Program-made: the position numbers and the translations under genes
Shown here: positions 43,351 through 55,491 of the stretch, one piece after another
Layout of the letters: each line of letters opens with the position of its first letter
Position numbering within the stretch: the stretch's first letter is position 1
Source: Tupaia tana
Taxonomy: Eukaryota > Chordata > Mammalia > Scandentia > Tupaiidae
Direction of reading: 5' to 3'
NCBI GenBank assembly: GCA_026018925.1
Contig: JAKSZU010000016.1
Location: 56,781,075-56,845,074 of the forward strand
DNA: 64,000 bases
Notes under the pieces: generated by a model
Database searches by the model: none
Told to the model about the DNA's origin: nothing
The model's input: the letters and a program-made list of their open reading frames with translations, nothing else

Positions 43351-43803
43351 ATGAAGGTGCTTACTGAAAAATCACACCTCTTTAGTTTCCCTTAAGAAAA
43401 AGACATTTCACTATATAAAAATTAGTTCTTATGTATGATTTATAATAATATGGGTTCATATCTTTGGGTTTATAAAAATACTGAGATTGGATTCTCTCCA
43501 ATTTTCCTTTTAGTGGAAATTCTCCCTTCAGTAAGAAATTCTACTTGGAATTTCATTGAGTAAAGAAACATACTGTGGTTTCTGAAATTCATGTCAAGTA
43601 ACACATACACAGTTAACTAATTAAAATATTTGTTAAAACCTTACATAGTGCAGAGATTTAGTTAGGCAATGGAGTAAAAAGTATCAGACGAGACAGATCT
43701 ATGCTGATCTTCTTGGAGATGATTGCTGATATGAAAGAGAGACATTAAATAATATACTTTATAATTTTCTATCATTTCAAACTCCTGTCAATTATATAGA
43801 CAT

Positions 43804-43849
<46 letters not shown>

Positions 43850-45028
43850 CCAGCATGAGAATAATTCTCAGATTGGGGGAATGTCTAAAAAATGATTAAC
43901 ATATTAAATATAAAACCAGTAAGCAGTAGAGAGAACATTAACCAAGTAATGAAGGATTCTGGAAAGCGAAGATAACCAAACAACCTAGGCCAAGAAAAGT
44001 AAATGGGGAGAAAAAAGCTAAGTTTCCTGCTTCCTATACAAAAAGTGGAAGTTTGTTTTGATGTGTCCCCTTTATAGTTTTTATTGTATTATCTATTGAA
44101 ATGGAACATCAGAGTTGAGTTTATCAGAACAGAAAGACATTCCTCTGTCACTAGATGTTGAGAAGAAATCATAAAAAGGCTTGAACAGACATTGGACAGT
44201 ACATCGTGGGTAGAACTTTCAATCCAGTATTGGGGGGGGTGAGATTCGATCTTCGTTAACCATATTGGTTGTCAATATTAACTAAAGGCATCAGGTCAAA
44301 TTAAGGTTCTTTGCAGGCATTTCTGAGAGTAGCTGGGTGATCTGAAATTTTCTGGAGGTTTGATTAGATATGAGATAGAGCTCAGCAAATCCACTACATG
44401 ATTCTGAGACCACTGGTTCTCAAACTAACCTTCACCACAGTACAAATTTCTTGTAATCTGATCTGAGCAATTTTACTGTCTATGATCAGATTCTTCTTTT
44501 CCACTGAAAGGTTGAAGGGAAAATAAATAAGTGGGCAAAAATTATCTTAGGTATTTGTTTTGTGATCCCTATTTTTATATGAACCTTTCCTTATTATATA
44601 TTCATAACAAATATGGATAGAAAAAGCTATTAATTTTGGGTTATGCTTAGCTTAACTTGTTTTGAAGAGAATATCATTTATTTATCTTTAAGGGTACAAT
44701 ATAATCATATAATCATATATTTTATGAGTAAAGTTATTTCTATTTCTTATAACAGAGTTAAACATATTGGAATCTAATGGTGTTCCACAGCCATTTGCGC
44801 AGAGTAGCTCATGATTTCCAGGTGTTCAGCCCTATTAGTGAGTTGGGAAGCCTGGCGTGAGTATCACTGTAGGGTAGCTGAGGTGTGGGTATTCGTGATG
44901 GTGACTGGAAAGCTGCCCATGGCTCCTGACTCTAGGAGCAGCAGTGGCAAATTTGATATGTCATATCCTTATTCAGAGCCTACAGCAATAATTCCTGCAG
45001 GAAGTTGCAAAAAGTTAACAGATAGTGT
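43351..45028. other. Unassigned sequence
   Basis: AT-rich with one long GT microsatellite (listed separately) and a G-run near 44232. No gene recognised. The 100-codon open frame near 44811-45113 overlaps a MIR and is chance. Confidence 0.4.
43806..43848 (+). repeat. (GT)n microsatellite
   Basis: About 21 uninterrupted GT units with no SINE around it. Length suggests it is likely polymorphic. Confidence 0.95.
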
Positions 45029-45029
45029 G

Positions 45030-45265
45030 CTTGCTAAAGCCTTCCTACATATCAGACACTTCTCTAGCTTTACATACACTATCTGTAAAACTCATGACCA
45101 CCTTACAAGATAGAAGGCATTACCATCTGTGTTTCATGGCTAGGGGAACTGAGGCATAGAAAGGCCAAGCACCTTGGCCAAGGCCACAGAGTTATGAAAT
45201 GACACACAGGAGCACTTAGGTCCCTTTTCCTGCATGCCTTTCTCTACATGCACTGCCTTACAGTA
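45030..45265 (-). mobile_element. MIR, antisense
   Basis: CTACATATCAGACACTTCTC, ACACTATCTGTAAAACTCAT, 'GGGGAACTGAGGCATAGAAA', 'GGCCAAGCACCTTGGCCAAG' and GCCACAGAGTTATGAAATGA follow the reverse complement of MIR. Confidence 0.75.
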
Positions 45266-45925
45266 ATCAAGACCTTGCTAAAAGCCATTTTAGATCTGTG
45301 CAAATGCTTGAATAAGAACTCTGTTGAAGGTCCATAAAATATAGGGTATAACCTTAGCCTTGAAAAACATTTTAGGGCCAGAGTTAACAACTTAAAAAAA
45401 AAGTGATGTTTACCTTTGAGCATAATATCTCAGAGTCACTGAATTAATCACAGAATGTGCCCCAGGATAAGTAAACTAAATAACCTGTTGAATAAGTAGT
45501 TTAGTCTTCTTTGTCTGCATGTTGCTAAAAAAATTTTTTTTGTATATATATTTGCTTTGGCAAGGAGGTTTTGAGACTTTTAAATGAGATACTATATCTA
45601 AACCCCTAGCTTAGTAGCATAAATGGTTTGTGTTTTGGTATTTATAGCCATGGTTTAAAGTCTTCTTTCTATCAAGGAGAGAGTAATAATTGACAGCAGA
45701 TAAGGTGTTTTATTCTGTCCTTTTCTTTTAAATCAAGCTATGAGAAGAAACTGTTCTACTATCTTTGTTGATTTTTGTCCCTAATATATAAAAAGAAATA
45801 ACTTTAAATTTATTTTAATATTTAAAAGTAATTTTAAATTACTTCCTTTCGAAAGGGCCTAAAATTTTGGTTTTCATTACCTCAATGAATATTTATTGAG
45901 AACTATTAAAGTTTAGCTCAGATAG
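45266..45925. other. Unassigned AT-rich sequence
   Basis: Nothing recognisable. Confidence 0.35.
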
Positions 45926-46176
45926 AGACCAGCAGATGGTATAATGGTTACATGATGGACTTCCACGTTGTCAACTGCAGTTTGAGTCCTGGACCCTGCA
46001 GCTTAAACTCTAGAGCATGGGATTTTGCATGCATGTGCACGCATGCTCAAAATCCCAAGAGGAGAATGGAGGAGAGGGGATTGTGGCATGGTCATCCCCC
46101 CCTGAGGGGGGTGATTTCTCGCTTTCTGTTTCTTTGGTGAGCACACAGACACTACAGCAAAAGTCTCAAAAAAAAG
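45926..46176 (+). mobile_element. SINE, intermediate-age family A
   Basis: GAGACCAGCAGATGGTATAA, GGAGAATGGAGGAGAGGGGA, hairpin CCCCCCCTGAGGGGGGTGAT, end ACACTACAGCAAAAGTCTC plus short A-run. Confidence 0.8.
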
Positions 46177-46702
46177 GGGGGTGTCTTAACTCAGATTAAA
46201 TTTCTTTCATATTATCTTGTTAAGCTTTGGTTGACTTTGAAGACTTTTAAACACTAAAGGGCTGAACCAGACCCCTAGTTATCATATATGGAGCCACAAT
46301 CATACTTCCTCCATTCTGAAGGAACAGAAAAGAAATGATAAAATTGTTGTGAACTCCATGGGCCTCAGAAGCTTTAAAAAAAGTTTTAAAATGTTTTTAA
46401 TATTCAGCCATTAGCTGAGTATTTCTAAAGATGTATTAGGAATATATTTTTTAAAAATGCTCATTCTCAAGGGTATCAGTAGTACATAGAATATTTTAAG
46501 AGTGAACTCATCACTTCTACTTCCTATGTTCTCTATAGCTCAGATGGAAATAAGATGAGAAACCTTATTTTTAAATACAAATTAGTTGTTAAAACGTGTG
46601 ACCAAAGTTAACCCATAGATTAATTGCCTTAAATTATTAAGCTGTGATTTTAAATAAAATATGATTTTGCCAAATATTGTTACTGTGACTTTAAATAATG
46701 AT
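46177..46702. other. Unassigned AT-rich sequence
   Basis: Nothing recognisable. Confidence 0.35.
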
Positions 46703-46719
46703 GAGAATAATTTAACTTT

Positions 46720-46975
46720 TTTTTTTTTTTTGGAGAGGTTTTTGCTATAGGGCGCGTGCGCTCGCCAGACAGACAGAGACAGAGACAGAAAGGGAGAAAT
46801 CACACCCCAGGGGGGTTGGCCACGCCGCAATCCCTTCTCCTCCATGCCCCTCTCAGGATTTTGGGCACACACACACACGCCTGGTGTGAGTTTTAAGCCA
46901 CTGGGTCCGGTACGCGAACCGCCGTCAACTACATGGGAGTCGAGCGACACAGTCATTACGCTAACTGCTGGTCCC
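46720..46975 (-). mobile_element. SINE family A with perfect target duplication
   Basis: Antisense: poly(T), 'GGAGAGGTTTTTGCTATAGG', GCGCGTGCGCTCGCCAGACA, ending CTAACTGCTGGTCCC. Perfect 17-bp duplication GAGAATAATTTAACTTT at 46703-46719 and 46976-46992. Recent insertion. Confidence 0.92.
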
Positions 46976-47174
46976 GAGAATAATTTAACTTTAAATTAGT
47001 TAAAACATGTAAACTGTTTACAACAGTGTTTAGCATATATTAAGTGCTTTATGAATATTACCTGTGCTTTAGAAAAGTAATTCAAAATTGCTATACCATG
47101 GTACAAGTGTAAACTTTTCCTTCCTCAGACATGCCATGAAATATCTGTGTCTATTAATTAATTTGTGTTTTTTT

Positions 47175-47318
47175 AAAAAAAGTTTTTGTCATAGGGCATG
47201 TGTACTCACCAAAGAGGAGAGAGATAAAGAAGTAGGGAAAGTGAGAAATCACCTCCCTGGTGGGTTGACCAGGCCACAATCACTTCTCCTCCATTCTCCT
47301 CTCAGGATCTTGGGCACC
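47175..47318 (-). mobile_element. SINE, 5'-truncated
   Basis: Only the 3' half is present: AAGTTTTTGTCATAGGGCAT, GAGAAATCACCTCCCTGGTG, CTTCTCCTCCATTCTCCTCT, stopping at GGATCTTGGGCACCTG. The tRNA-like head is absent, as expected of incomplete reverse transcription. Confidence 0.75.
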
Positions 47319-48860
47319 TGTCCTTAATATGCAGATGAAATGTATGTTGATGAGTCAATTGGCAAAAATAAGAGGTGAGAGATAAGTGTCATGTCAAGTC
47401 TTTGTTTACCCAGTGGTGGCATTGCCTCTTGGGTTTACAGAGGTACCCTGAGTAGTCCTGTTCAGAAAGGCACATGTAAAGGTCACATGAGGTGAGCAGT
47501 GTGTTACTTAACGCTGTGAGGACACATAGCATACTTGTTTAGACCTTTTGGAGCGCCTTCAGTACTTCAGATTTCCTGTGAGGACAAAGTGGTGCAAAAC
47601 CATCAGTAAATAAGTAGTGGAGTAGATTCCTGACTATAATTATAAAAGTTATTTATTTCTTGTCTTACATCTTTATACTATATAATCTACATATAGTCTC
47701 AGAAAAGTCCTTTCTCAGATTTTTAGACCAGAGTATGAATACATTGATGAGCTTCTCTAGGACCAAATTTTAATGGTATAAAGCCTAAGAACCCAAGACT
47801 TCCCTAACAGTTAAGTCATGAAAGAAAATGAAAAATATGAAAAGCAAAGCATTATAGACAAGATTCTGTCTTTACATATTGGTTCAAATCCTATAAAGAT
47901 TACTCAGATAGAAACCTGCCTTTTTTATTTGCATGTGCTACAGTTTGTGTCTCGAATACTTTTTACACCCGTTCATATCATATATCTGATTATTGTTCAG
48001 ATATTCCATATAACCTACCACTGAAAGCTCAAGTTACTTAAAGGGATTGCAAATAGTATAGTGAACATAGTAGACAATCATTATTCCATTGTGTAGTAAA
48101 ACCCATGAATTATGTCTAAAATGTTACTATTGCTTTTATGTAGTCTTTAAGAAAAGGGAGTATGAAGTTTACAATTATAGTAAAACTTATTAAGTGAGTG
48201 CATCAGTAGGAAAAGAAACCATTATCGTTTCAACTCAGTCCTATGTCATAAATAACACACTACCTCCCTTGCAGTTAAGAAACACGGTTCATCTTTGCAG
48301 CATGCTGCCTCTTATTAGTTTTTGCCCACAGAACTGAGGGAAGGTAAAGCAATAGAAGAATTAAAACTCTAAGTCAAATTAAGTTCACATCTTTTCATTT
48401 AAGGGTTCTAGGAACTCTGAGACTGAATCAAATTTGTTACTTAATTTTTAACCAAATTAATGGCTCTATTTCTATTGTAGAGTAAGTGGAAAGTTCATGT
48501 TATTTGCCACTGGCAGTTTACTAACTAGTTTAAAAAGCCAATTAAAATGTGAGTAAAAGAGATGAAAACAAATACATCTTTTCTACAGGACCAGAGCTTT
48601 ACATTTTAATGCTGTAAGGCTTTTGCTGTAGGCCTAGAGGTAAACTGTAGCACTGATTGAAGGCTTATTTGGGATGGGAGGACGTATGGAAGGAGGTAAG
48701 AATGGAGGAGTAAATTTTTCTACACCCTCTCTGCACCTGATCATTAAAAAATTAGTAGGTTCAGTCCAGGCAAAAGTGGGGTGAGTCTGGGTGGACCACA
48801 AGACCTTTGTTTCCCTCCAACTTGTTTAGTTCTCAGGCTGTTCAGAAAATAAATTATAAG
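47319..48860. other. Unassigned sequence
   Basis: About 1.5 kb of AT-rich sequence with no gene or named repeat. Confidence 0.4.
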
Positions 48861-48872
48861 AACATCAGAGTG

Positions 48873-49084
48873 GGGGCCGGCAGGTGGCATGGTGGTTAAA
48901 GGTGCTGGATTCCCACATGGGCGACTGTGGTTCAAGTCCTGGACCTGGCAGCTTGCTCTCTCTCTGTCTCTCTCTCTTTCTCTCTCTCTGTTCCTCTCTG
49001 GTCAAATTGAAATGAATAAATGAATAAGTAATAGATAAAATTAAATAAAATAATTATAAAAAAATCACATTCTAAATATAAAAA
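48873..49084 (+). mobile_element. Short SINE family C with extra 3' sequence
   Basis: GGGGCCGGCAGGTGGCATGG, GGTTCAAGTCCTGGACCTGG, CAGCTTGCTCTCTCTCTGTC and the tail AAATTAAATAAAATAATTAT plus A-run; then TCACATTCTAAATAT and a second A-run. Target duplication AACATCAGAGTG (48861) and AACATCAGAATG (49085). Confidence 0.82.
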
Positions 49085-49096
49085 AACATCAGAATG

Positions 49097-50110
49097 AATT
49101 ATGATACAAAGCACAGCTCTCTTTTGATGTGTTGGCTCATGGCTCAGCCTACGAAAAAATAATTTTACTTTTCCTTTAGAAAACTTGTCATGCTGAATGA
49201 TTACTGTAACACAAGTTTTAAAATGTGGTACAAGTAAAATCAGATGCATTTTAAACTAAAATGGCACACTTTTCTTAGTTTTGTTTTCTTGGTTTCAGTT
49301 TTAAACTAAGGATCACTTAGGCTAGATTTTGCCTTACCAGTTTAAAGAAATTAAATGGGAGAAGCAGTTTCTACAACTCTTCCTCCCTGTAGGATTGTTG
49401 TGACCTGCGTATTTCACTTACGTTAAGTTATGCTCCAGTTTTTCTAAAACTTGGGTTAATGTGTTAGTGGATGAAAATGGGACATAAAGTCCTCTTATTG
49501 TCCTCAGCAATAGGTGGGCGTACCCATGGTACGTACCTATCTCGTAGGTTTTAAGGATGTGATGTCATAATGCAGGAACCGCTGCCTGGGTTACCGCCTC
49601 TTTGACACAACTCTGCCGTAGGTACTAACCTGATTCGCAATTCTATGTCCCTTTTCTACATCCTTGTTATCTGAAGAGTTCATACTTTTCTTTGCCAGAG
49701 AACATTTTTAGAACACTCTCTTCTCTCTCTGTTTCTCTATCTCTCTTGTGTGTGGGGGAGGGAAGAAATAAGTACTTGTGGTGTGGCTGACCTTAGTTTG
49801 ATATAAATGCTCTGAAAATGAACACTGAATTCTGTTCCTAGGGCCGTAGGGACTCTCTTAAGAGGTTCAGAATAAGAAAATTACTATACTTCATCAAATC
49901 CTCCCTTTTCTCTCAGTGTGATTTATGGTAATCTTACCTTGGGGATACCTCATTACTTTAGAAGGATCCATCTGCTTGCCTGAACTTGGAGGTCTGGGTG
50001 TCATTTAAAGAAGGTGTGGTTGGAGAGGAGATGGGGTCAAAACAAATAAAATGTCAGAAGCAAATCATGTTTCTGGGCCTGTGTAAGCAAGGAGGGCCCT
50101 GAACTAGGAA
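49097..50110. other. Unassigned sequence
   Basis: Contains a CpG-retaining patch near 49505-49640 (GGGCGTACCC, GGTACGTACC, TCTCGTAGG, ACCGCCTC). No coding frame or repeat assigned. Confidence 0.35.
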
Positions 50111-50111
50111 C

Positions 50112-50235
50112 TGAGAGACTAGGTTCTGGAGCCGAATGACTGACATTTTCTGAACCTCTGTTTTCTTATCAAATGGAGATTTGGGATTAGACAGTCTCAA
50201 AGGTCCTTTTGTGCCTTCATATTTTATAATTTTTG
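50112..50235 (+). mobile_element. MIR-like fragment
   Basis: GGTTCTGGAGCCGAATGACT, TTTTCTGAACCTCTGTTTTC and ATCAAATGGAGATTTGGGAT, then a 'CAAAGGTCCTTTTGTGCCTT' segment, fit a diverged MIR/MIR3-type element. Confidence 0.5.
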
Positions 50236-50655
50236 CACGTAGGTCCTAAGTGTGAGTGTCCACATTTTCAAGTTGTGTAAGGATAAGAAGCAACTGGGTA
50301 AGATGTTGAAGTAAAGATTAGTCAGGGTCAGTGAGAAACCATTTAAGAATTTTCAAGTCTCAATAATGAATGTTATTTTTCTCTTTCTTCCCTGTGTTTA
50401 GCCTCCCCAGAAATAAAAGTAAAGATACAAAGTCTGTCTTCTTTGTCAGGTTAAGTAAAAAGAATTTTTGCTTCCATTTTAATAATAGAATTTGTGTGTA
50501 TTTAATATAGGCAGTGATTTGGCCTCAAGCTGAGTTTAGATTTGAAAAGATGAGAATATTAAAGCTGTCAGCCAGCCCACAAACCAATTAAGTATTTCTA
50601 AGCTGACAGAATGTAGGGTGGAATTCTTTTTCTTTTTCCACCAACACCCCTCACA

Positions 50656-50688
<33 letters not shown>

Positions 50689-51743
50689 TTAGATAAAATT
50701 GACATTTTCTTTGTAAAGGTGGGACTGAAAGTAGGTGATAGGAAAAGATGACCCTACTCTGAGAACACAGAATCCGGAAAGTCAGACCAAAGCAGGGCAA
50801 GGATCTAGAACAGGGATGTCTGAAGCTATGAAGGCATTTTATTAAACATGGCTATTATTAGGCTAAAGACAGTAGAGGACTTTAAGTACTTCAGGTTGCC
50901 TTAAGGCTAATTTTCTAACAACCAAAAGGATTCTCTTTGGAATCCTGAGCTAGAACCCTGTCGTTCTGGGCAATAGACATTCCCCTACCCCCTGACTGTG
51001 GAAAGTGGCATTGATCATTCAGTTATTGACCTTAAAACTTGCAAAGATGGTTTCACCTGGGGAGGATGCTGAAATTGGCATTACAGCCTTCCCAAATACC
51101 TAGAAAATTCCCAATAATAAGCTTTCAGATGAACTCACAGTAGTTCCGCTGTAGTAGATGCTCTCGTTGCTGAGACACCTGGTCAGTATTTGTAGCATCG
51201 ATTAGCCACAGGGCCTACAGGCTCCTACTATTACATGTAACAGTTTCATGGAAAAAGAGCCTTGTAGGTAATGTCACAGCAGTGGCCTTAAATTAAGAAG
51301 AATTTCTACCAGCCTCATGAACCAGGGCATGGTATGGAATTCATTGGCCCTGCTTATCCTCCCACAGAGACCTGGGGATGGCAAGACTGTGAATGTGAAG
51401 CTCAGCCACCCAGCAGTGGGGCTAACGCTCTCATAAAGAACTCCCACAGAATTCATTAGCTGCATTTTAGCACTGGAGCCGGCATCTTTTACATGGTAGG
51501 AATGATGGCTCAGAAAGATAATGACGGCCCTTAGGTTATTATTGATAGACTTTGCTTTCTTTTTAAGCGGGAAGACATTTTCTTGTCCTTTCTCTTGTTA
51601 AAATAGTAAGTGCAGAGCACTCTCATTAGGATATAGCCCTTCAGCTCAGCTCGTAAGGACATGAGGGGCTTTCTTTTTCTTTCTTTTACACTGTCTTTCT
51701 CTTTATTATTCCATCTTATTCCTGCACTTTGAGTAGGCATGGG
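50236..51743. other. Unassigned sequence
   Basis: Includes an isolated poly(A) run (listed separately) and a repeat-free patch near 50540-50640 with CTGTCA and CTGACA (TALE-type) motifs around CCAATTAAG. No gene recognised. Confidence 0.35.
50658..50696 (+). repeat. Orphan poly(A) run of about 39
   Basis: A pure A-run with no recognisable SINE, L1 or gene 3' end immediately upstream and no clear target duplication. It is probably a homopolymer expansion or the tail of an unrecognised insertion. Confidence 0.85.
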
Positions 51744-51756
51744 CATGTTTACCTTT

Positions 51757-51932
51757 CTTCTATTTGTGTCTTTTGATGTTGCTAAGTTTATTAAATCATT
51801 TCTTCTGTGAGTAAGACAGACAGACAGACAATACCCCAAATAGGATCTTGATGCCATAATCCAGCACCAGCCTCAGCCAATCCTGGATCTTCATAGAGCA
51901 TCACAGTTGACCACTGTGTCACCATCCAGCCC
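51757..51932 (-). mobile_element. tRNA-derived SINE family D
   Basis: Antisense: AT-rich tail, 'TTCTTCTGTGAGTAAGACAG', (CAGA)n, CAATCCTGGATCTTCATAGA, GCATCACAGTTGACCACTGT, ending ACCATCCAGCCCCA. Flanks CATGTTTACCTTT (51744) and CACATTTACCTTT (51933) look like a diverged target duplication. Shares the 'CTTGGATC...GCATCAY..' layout and CCATCCAGCCCC end with 20447-20667. Confidence 0.7.
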
Positions 51933-51945
51933 CACATTTACCTTT

Positions 51946-52908
51946 GGATAGATTATTATATACTAATAAAAACCACTTGGCATTTGGTCCTTCTACAACC
52001 TCTTCTCTTGGTGGAATTTCAATTCAATTGTGTCTCACAGATGGCTGTCTCTACTGCAGCATGCATGCGCATATAGACATTCTTGCACGTGCCCTCTTGT
52101 CAACCCACACTACTATGTTCATAGACATAATTGCTGGAGAAATAAGCTAAGTTGCATCCAATATAGATTTCTATCTCTGGCTAGGCCCTGGTGCCAAATA
52201 TTCACCCATTTTCTTAGTCCTCTTTTGTTGCTGTAGATTTTTTTCCCTCTTGTCTTAAACTCTTCAGTCCAGAGTTTCTCATCAGACCTCATCATTGGGG
52301 CCAGCTCTACCAGCAATATTAAGGGTGCTCAATAAGATCATCCTTGACTTCTATCCCCTCTTTTAACATTTTTTATTTGTTTGTTTTTTCAGAATTGTTA
52401 TTCATATATATCATGCCCTCTGGTATCAGAGCAAAACATATCTGTCTTCATTCTCAAGTTCAAAGCCATGTTTTTCAACTAACCCTATTGTCTCCTCCAT
52501 GACAGTCACATCAATCATTCCTTTCCCTTTCCCTTGTACCCACTGTTTTCTTTATCGCTTTTCTCCCTGTCAGCTTATAAACTTGAGATTTCTTCTAATC
52601 TTTTAAAAGTAAGTGGAAAACCTTGGCTTCATTTTGAATCTCCTTCCCTTCAAAGTCAAAGAACTTTATATTTACTGTCATCCTTTGGAACTCCTGAATG
52701 AATGGTTGTTTTTATATCCTACTGTGATAATAAAATAATCTCTTACTATCCACTAATGACTTTCTAATCAGAAAGTCCAGAGACTCTGGCACCATTCTTC
52801 CTGGATGACTACCTGTTCCTTCTTGGAGCCTTCTCATTCCATAGATTTCTTAACTCTGCCAGCCCTTTTCAGTATCTCTTTCATATTCTGCCTTCGTCTA
52901 CCTTAAAT
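51946..52908. other. Unassigned sequence
   Basis: Pyrimidine-rich overall with no gene or nameable repeat. Confidence 0.35.
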
Positions 52909-52909
52909 A

Positions 52910-52932
52910 TTGGGTCATCAGGAAAGTCATGA
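52910..52932. mobile_element. Possible solitary MITE end
   Basis: TTGGGTCATCAGGAAAGTCA is close to the terminal repeat of the MITEs at 23481 and 32791 but no partner end follows. Likely a truncated copy; it could be chance. Confidence 0.45.
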
Positions 52933-52934
52933 CT

Positions 52935-53080
52935 CTTCCCACTACTACTTGTTTAGCTGTGGAAACTTGAGTAAATGATTTCGCTTTTCTGAGTATGTTT
53001 TCTCATTACTTGAGAGGGTTATGAGGATAAAATTAGCAAGTACATGTCAAGTGCTTAGCATAGTTCTTAGGAAGTTCACA
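52935..53080 (+). mobile_element. MIR fragment
   Basis: 'CTGTGGAAACTTGAGTAAAT', TTTTCTCATTACTTGAGAGG, GTTATGAGGATAAAATTAGC, ACATGTCAAGTGCTTAGCAT follow MIR order. Confidence 0.65.
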
Positions 53081-53231
53081 GCTTCTTGCTTTGTTTTCTT
53101 GTCTTTCTACTCTCCATGCCTTCATATTGCATTGTTACCCTTCCTGCTTCTGATTTCCCTCTGGAGCCCCAAAGCCACATTATCAATCACCTGCCAGATG
53201 CCTTTCTCAAACAGAAGTAATTATTTCTGGG

Positions 53232-53765
53232 TTGGCCTCATAATTCAGCTTAGGTTAAGCACCATACAAAGGAAACCAGATCCCATATGGCTAATCTGAG
53301 TTAGAGGCCCAGCTCTGGCAGTTCAAAAAATACTTTGGGTTGGGACCAGCAGTTAGCGTAATGGCTATGTCACTGGACTCCCATGTAGTTGGCCATGGTT
53401 CGCGTCCCAGACCCGGTGGCTTGAAACTCACACCAGGCGCGTGTGCGTGTGTGCCCAAGATCCCGAGAGGAGAATGGAGGAGAAGGGATTGCGGCGTGGC
53501 CATCCCCCCTGGGGGGTGATTTCTCGCTTTCTGTCTCTCTGTCTCTCTCTGTCTGTCTGGCGAGCGCACACGCCCTATAGCAAAAACCTCTCCAAAAAAA
53601 AAAAAAATACCTTGGGTGAATGGACACATGCCCAAGATCCTGACAAAATGGGGGATTGGGAGAAAAAGGATTGTGGTGTGACCAGGTCCTGTCATGAGTG
53701 ATGATCTCTCTCTCTCCTTCTCTCCCCTGCACACATACACTCCCTCTGTCATTCAAAGAAAAAAG
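53232..53765 (+). mobile_element. Older SINE (family B) split by a young SINE
   Basis: Left half: GGTTGGCCTCATAATTCAGC, ACCAGATCCCATATGGCTAA, CCCAGCTCTGGCAGTTCAAA. Right half after the insertion: TGAATGGACACATGCCCAAG, AAAAAGGATTGTGGTGTGAC, pyrimidine-rich CTCTCTCTCTCCTTCTCTCC, A-rich end. The break falls at AAATACTTTGGGT/AAATACCTTGGGT. Confidence 0.7.
53342..53606 (+). mobile_element. SINE family A nested in an older SINE
   Basis: GGGACCAGCAGTTAGCGTAA, hairpin CATCCCCCCTGGGGGGTGAT, end CGCCCTATAGCAAAAACCTC and an A-run. The target duplication AATACTTTGGGT/AATACCTTGGGT lies inside the older SINE. Confidence 0.9.
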
Positions 53766-53774
53766 AAATTCACT

Positions 53775-54005
53775 GGGCCAGCCCATGGCTTGGTGGTTAA
53801 AGGTAACTGGATCCCACATGACTATCTGCATGGTTGGAGTCCCAGATCTAGTGGCTTGAAAACCACACTGGGTGTGTGTGTGTGTGTACAGGCTCAAAAT
53901 CCCAAAAGGAAAACAGATTGTGGTGTGATCATTTCCTACAGGGGTGAAGTGGTGCTTTCTCTCTCTCTCTCTCTTTCTCTCTCTCTCCCTCTCTCTCTCT
54001 CTCTC

Positions 54006-54042
<37 letters not shown>

Positions 54043-54088
54043 TGCTCTCTAGTGAGTACATGAGCCCTCTGGAAAAATTAAAACAAGT
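53775..54088 (+). mobile_element. SINE family B with long pyrimidine tract
   Basis: GGGCCAGCCCATGGCTTGGT, CCAGATCTAGTGGCTTGAAA, (GT)n about 53874-53888, CAGATTGTGGTGTGATCATT, CT-rich tract about 53956-54043, and end GAGCCCTCTGGAAAAATTAA. Confidence 0.8.
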
Positions 54089-55478
54089 AAGTCATTATTA
54101 ATTTCACCTTCTTCCCTGACTTGACTTGGCAGTTTCTCAGTTTGGGAGCCCAGATGTCCATTTCACTTCCTTCCTCCCTTTTACGGTCATATCCAGTCAG
54201 TCAACAAGCCATGTTCATTGTAACCCCCTGGATTCTTTAATACGGACCTTTTTTGGTTCTTAATGCCACAGCTACAGGTAAGGATCCTTTTATTTCCAAT
54301 GTGGATTATTGTTCTGGCCTCCCAAGTGGTCGTCCATGTCTATTCATTATAGCATTCTTCCTATAACGCTGCTTATTTGGTGATGTCACTTATTTGCTCA
54401 AGCTGTTCTCTGTTGTACTTTCCTATTCCCTATTAATTTTTGGCTGAAGTTTCCATAGCCAGTCTGTGGCTCAGGGGTAGAATGAGAAAAATGGTTTATT
54501 CCCTACAGAGTTAGAACTCATTAAATGCTAAATGAATATAGTATTTTTAAAAAGTAAAATCAAGGATATGATAAGATTTTAGTAAGAAATGCTTTGTGAT
54601 AAATGGTGGATTAAACTCAAGTTAGCTCTCCATTGATAGATCCCACAGAATTAGTTGTCGGAAAAGAATCGAAAATGATGCCCATTTTTTCACTTGACCT
54701 TATTTTTAAAAGGGGAATGAACTGGACAAACAAGTAGACAATCTCAGCTGTGCATCAACAGCCTGTCTTCTGCTCTGATCCTGTGGGAGTCACCCAGTAC
54801 ACGAGGGGTGTACAGGTCTTCATTTTTGATGTGGATGTTTTGATTCTGAGGAGACAAGTACTGACAAACTTGAAAGGAGATTCCTTACCAAACTTAGTGC
54901 AAGGCTAAAAGAAAGTTCCTTGAAAAACCATGTGATGCTTTGTAATGCAGGTCTTTTGTGGACACAGTGAGCACCCTTACTGATATCCGTGGCTTTGGGT
55001 TTTGTTTTTGTTTTTTTCTGTCTCACATCCTCGCTCCCACCCTCAACCCTCAATACTCCAGGCAAGAAAACAGTGATGTTTCTGCATCTGGCAGCATGTT
55101 CTATGAGAGAAGAGGTTAGCGGAAAGGAGTTTGATGTGTGAGTGACAGATCCCCAGGTAATGCCACTGGGGAGCACTTGATCTGACCTGTTTGAAGCTGA
55201 AACTCACGAGGTCACACTGGAAATGGTTGCTGCTGGGCATGACTTTCATCTTTGTTTATCTTCTCTCTTTTTTTTTTTTTTTAAACTTCTTGAATTTTTT
55301 TTTTTTTTTGTATAGATGGACACGTTTTCCTGTGTATGTATGTGTCTCCAAGAGTGTTTGTGTACTTCTTTCTTGTGTTTCTTGTCACTGCAGGGCAGGG
55401 TTATAACCTTTTGATGCAGATCGTGAATCTTAATGAATCTATCATTTGCCATAGGAAGAAGGTTGTTCAAATAATAGA
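54089..55478. other. Unassigned sequence
   Basis: No gene or named repeat. Two T-runs at about 55268-55283 and 55297-55309. Confidence 0.4.
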
Positions 55479-55491
55479 GAAACAATTTATT

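Noticed and set aside
53291..53897. Open frames of 150-175 codons on the minus strand
   Set aside because: They run straight through the two nested SINEs. Similar RQTERDRETESEKSPP-type peptides recur in every antisense SINE copy, so they are repeat translations, not genes.
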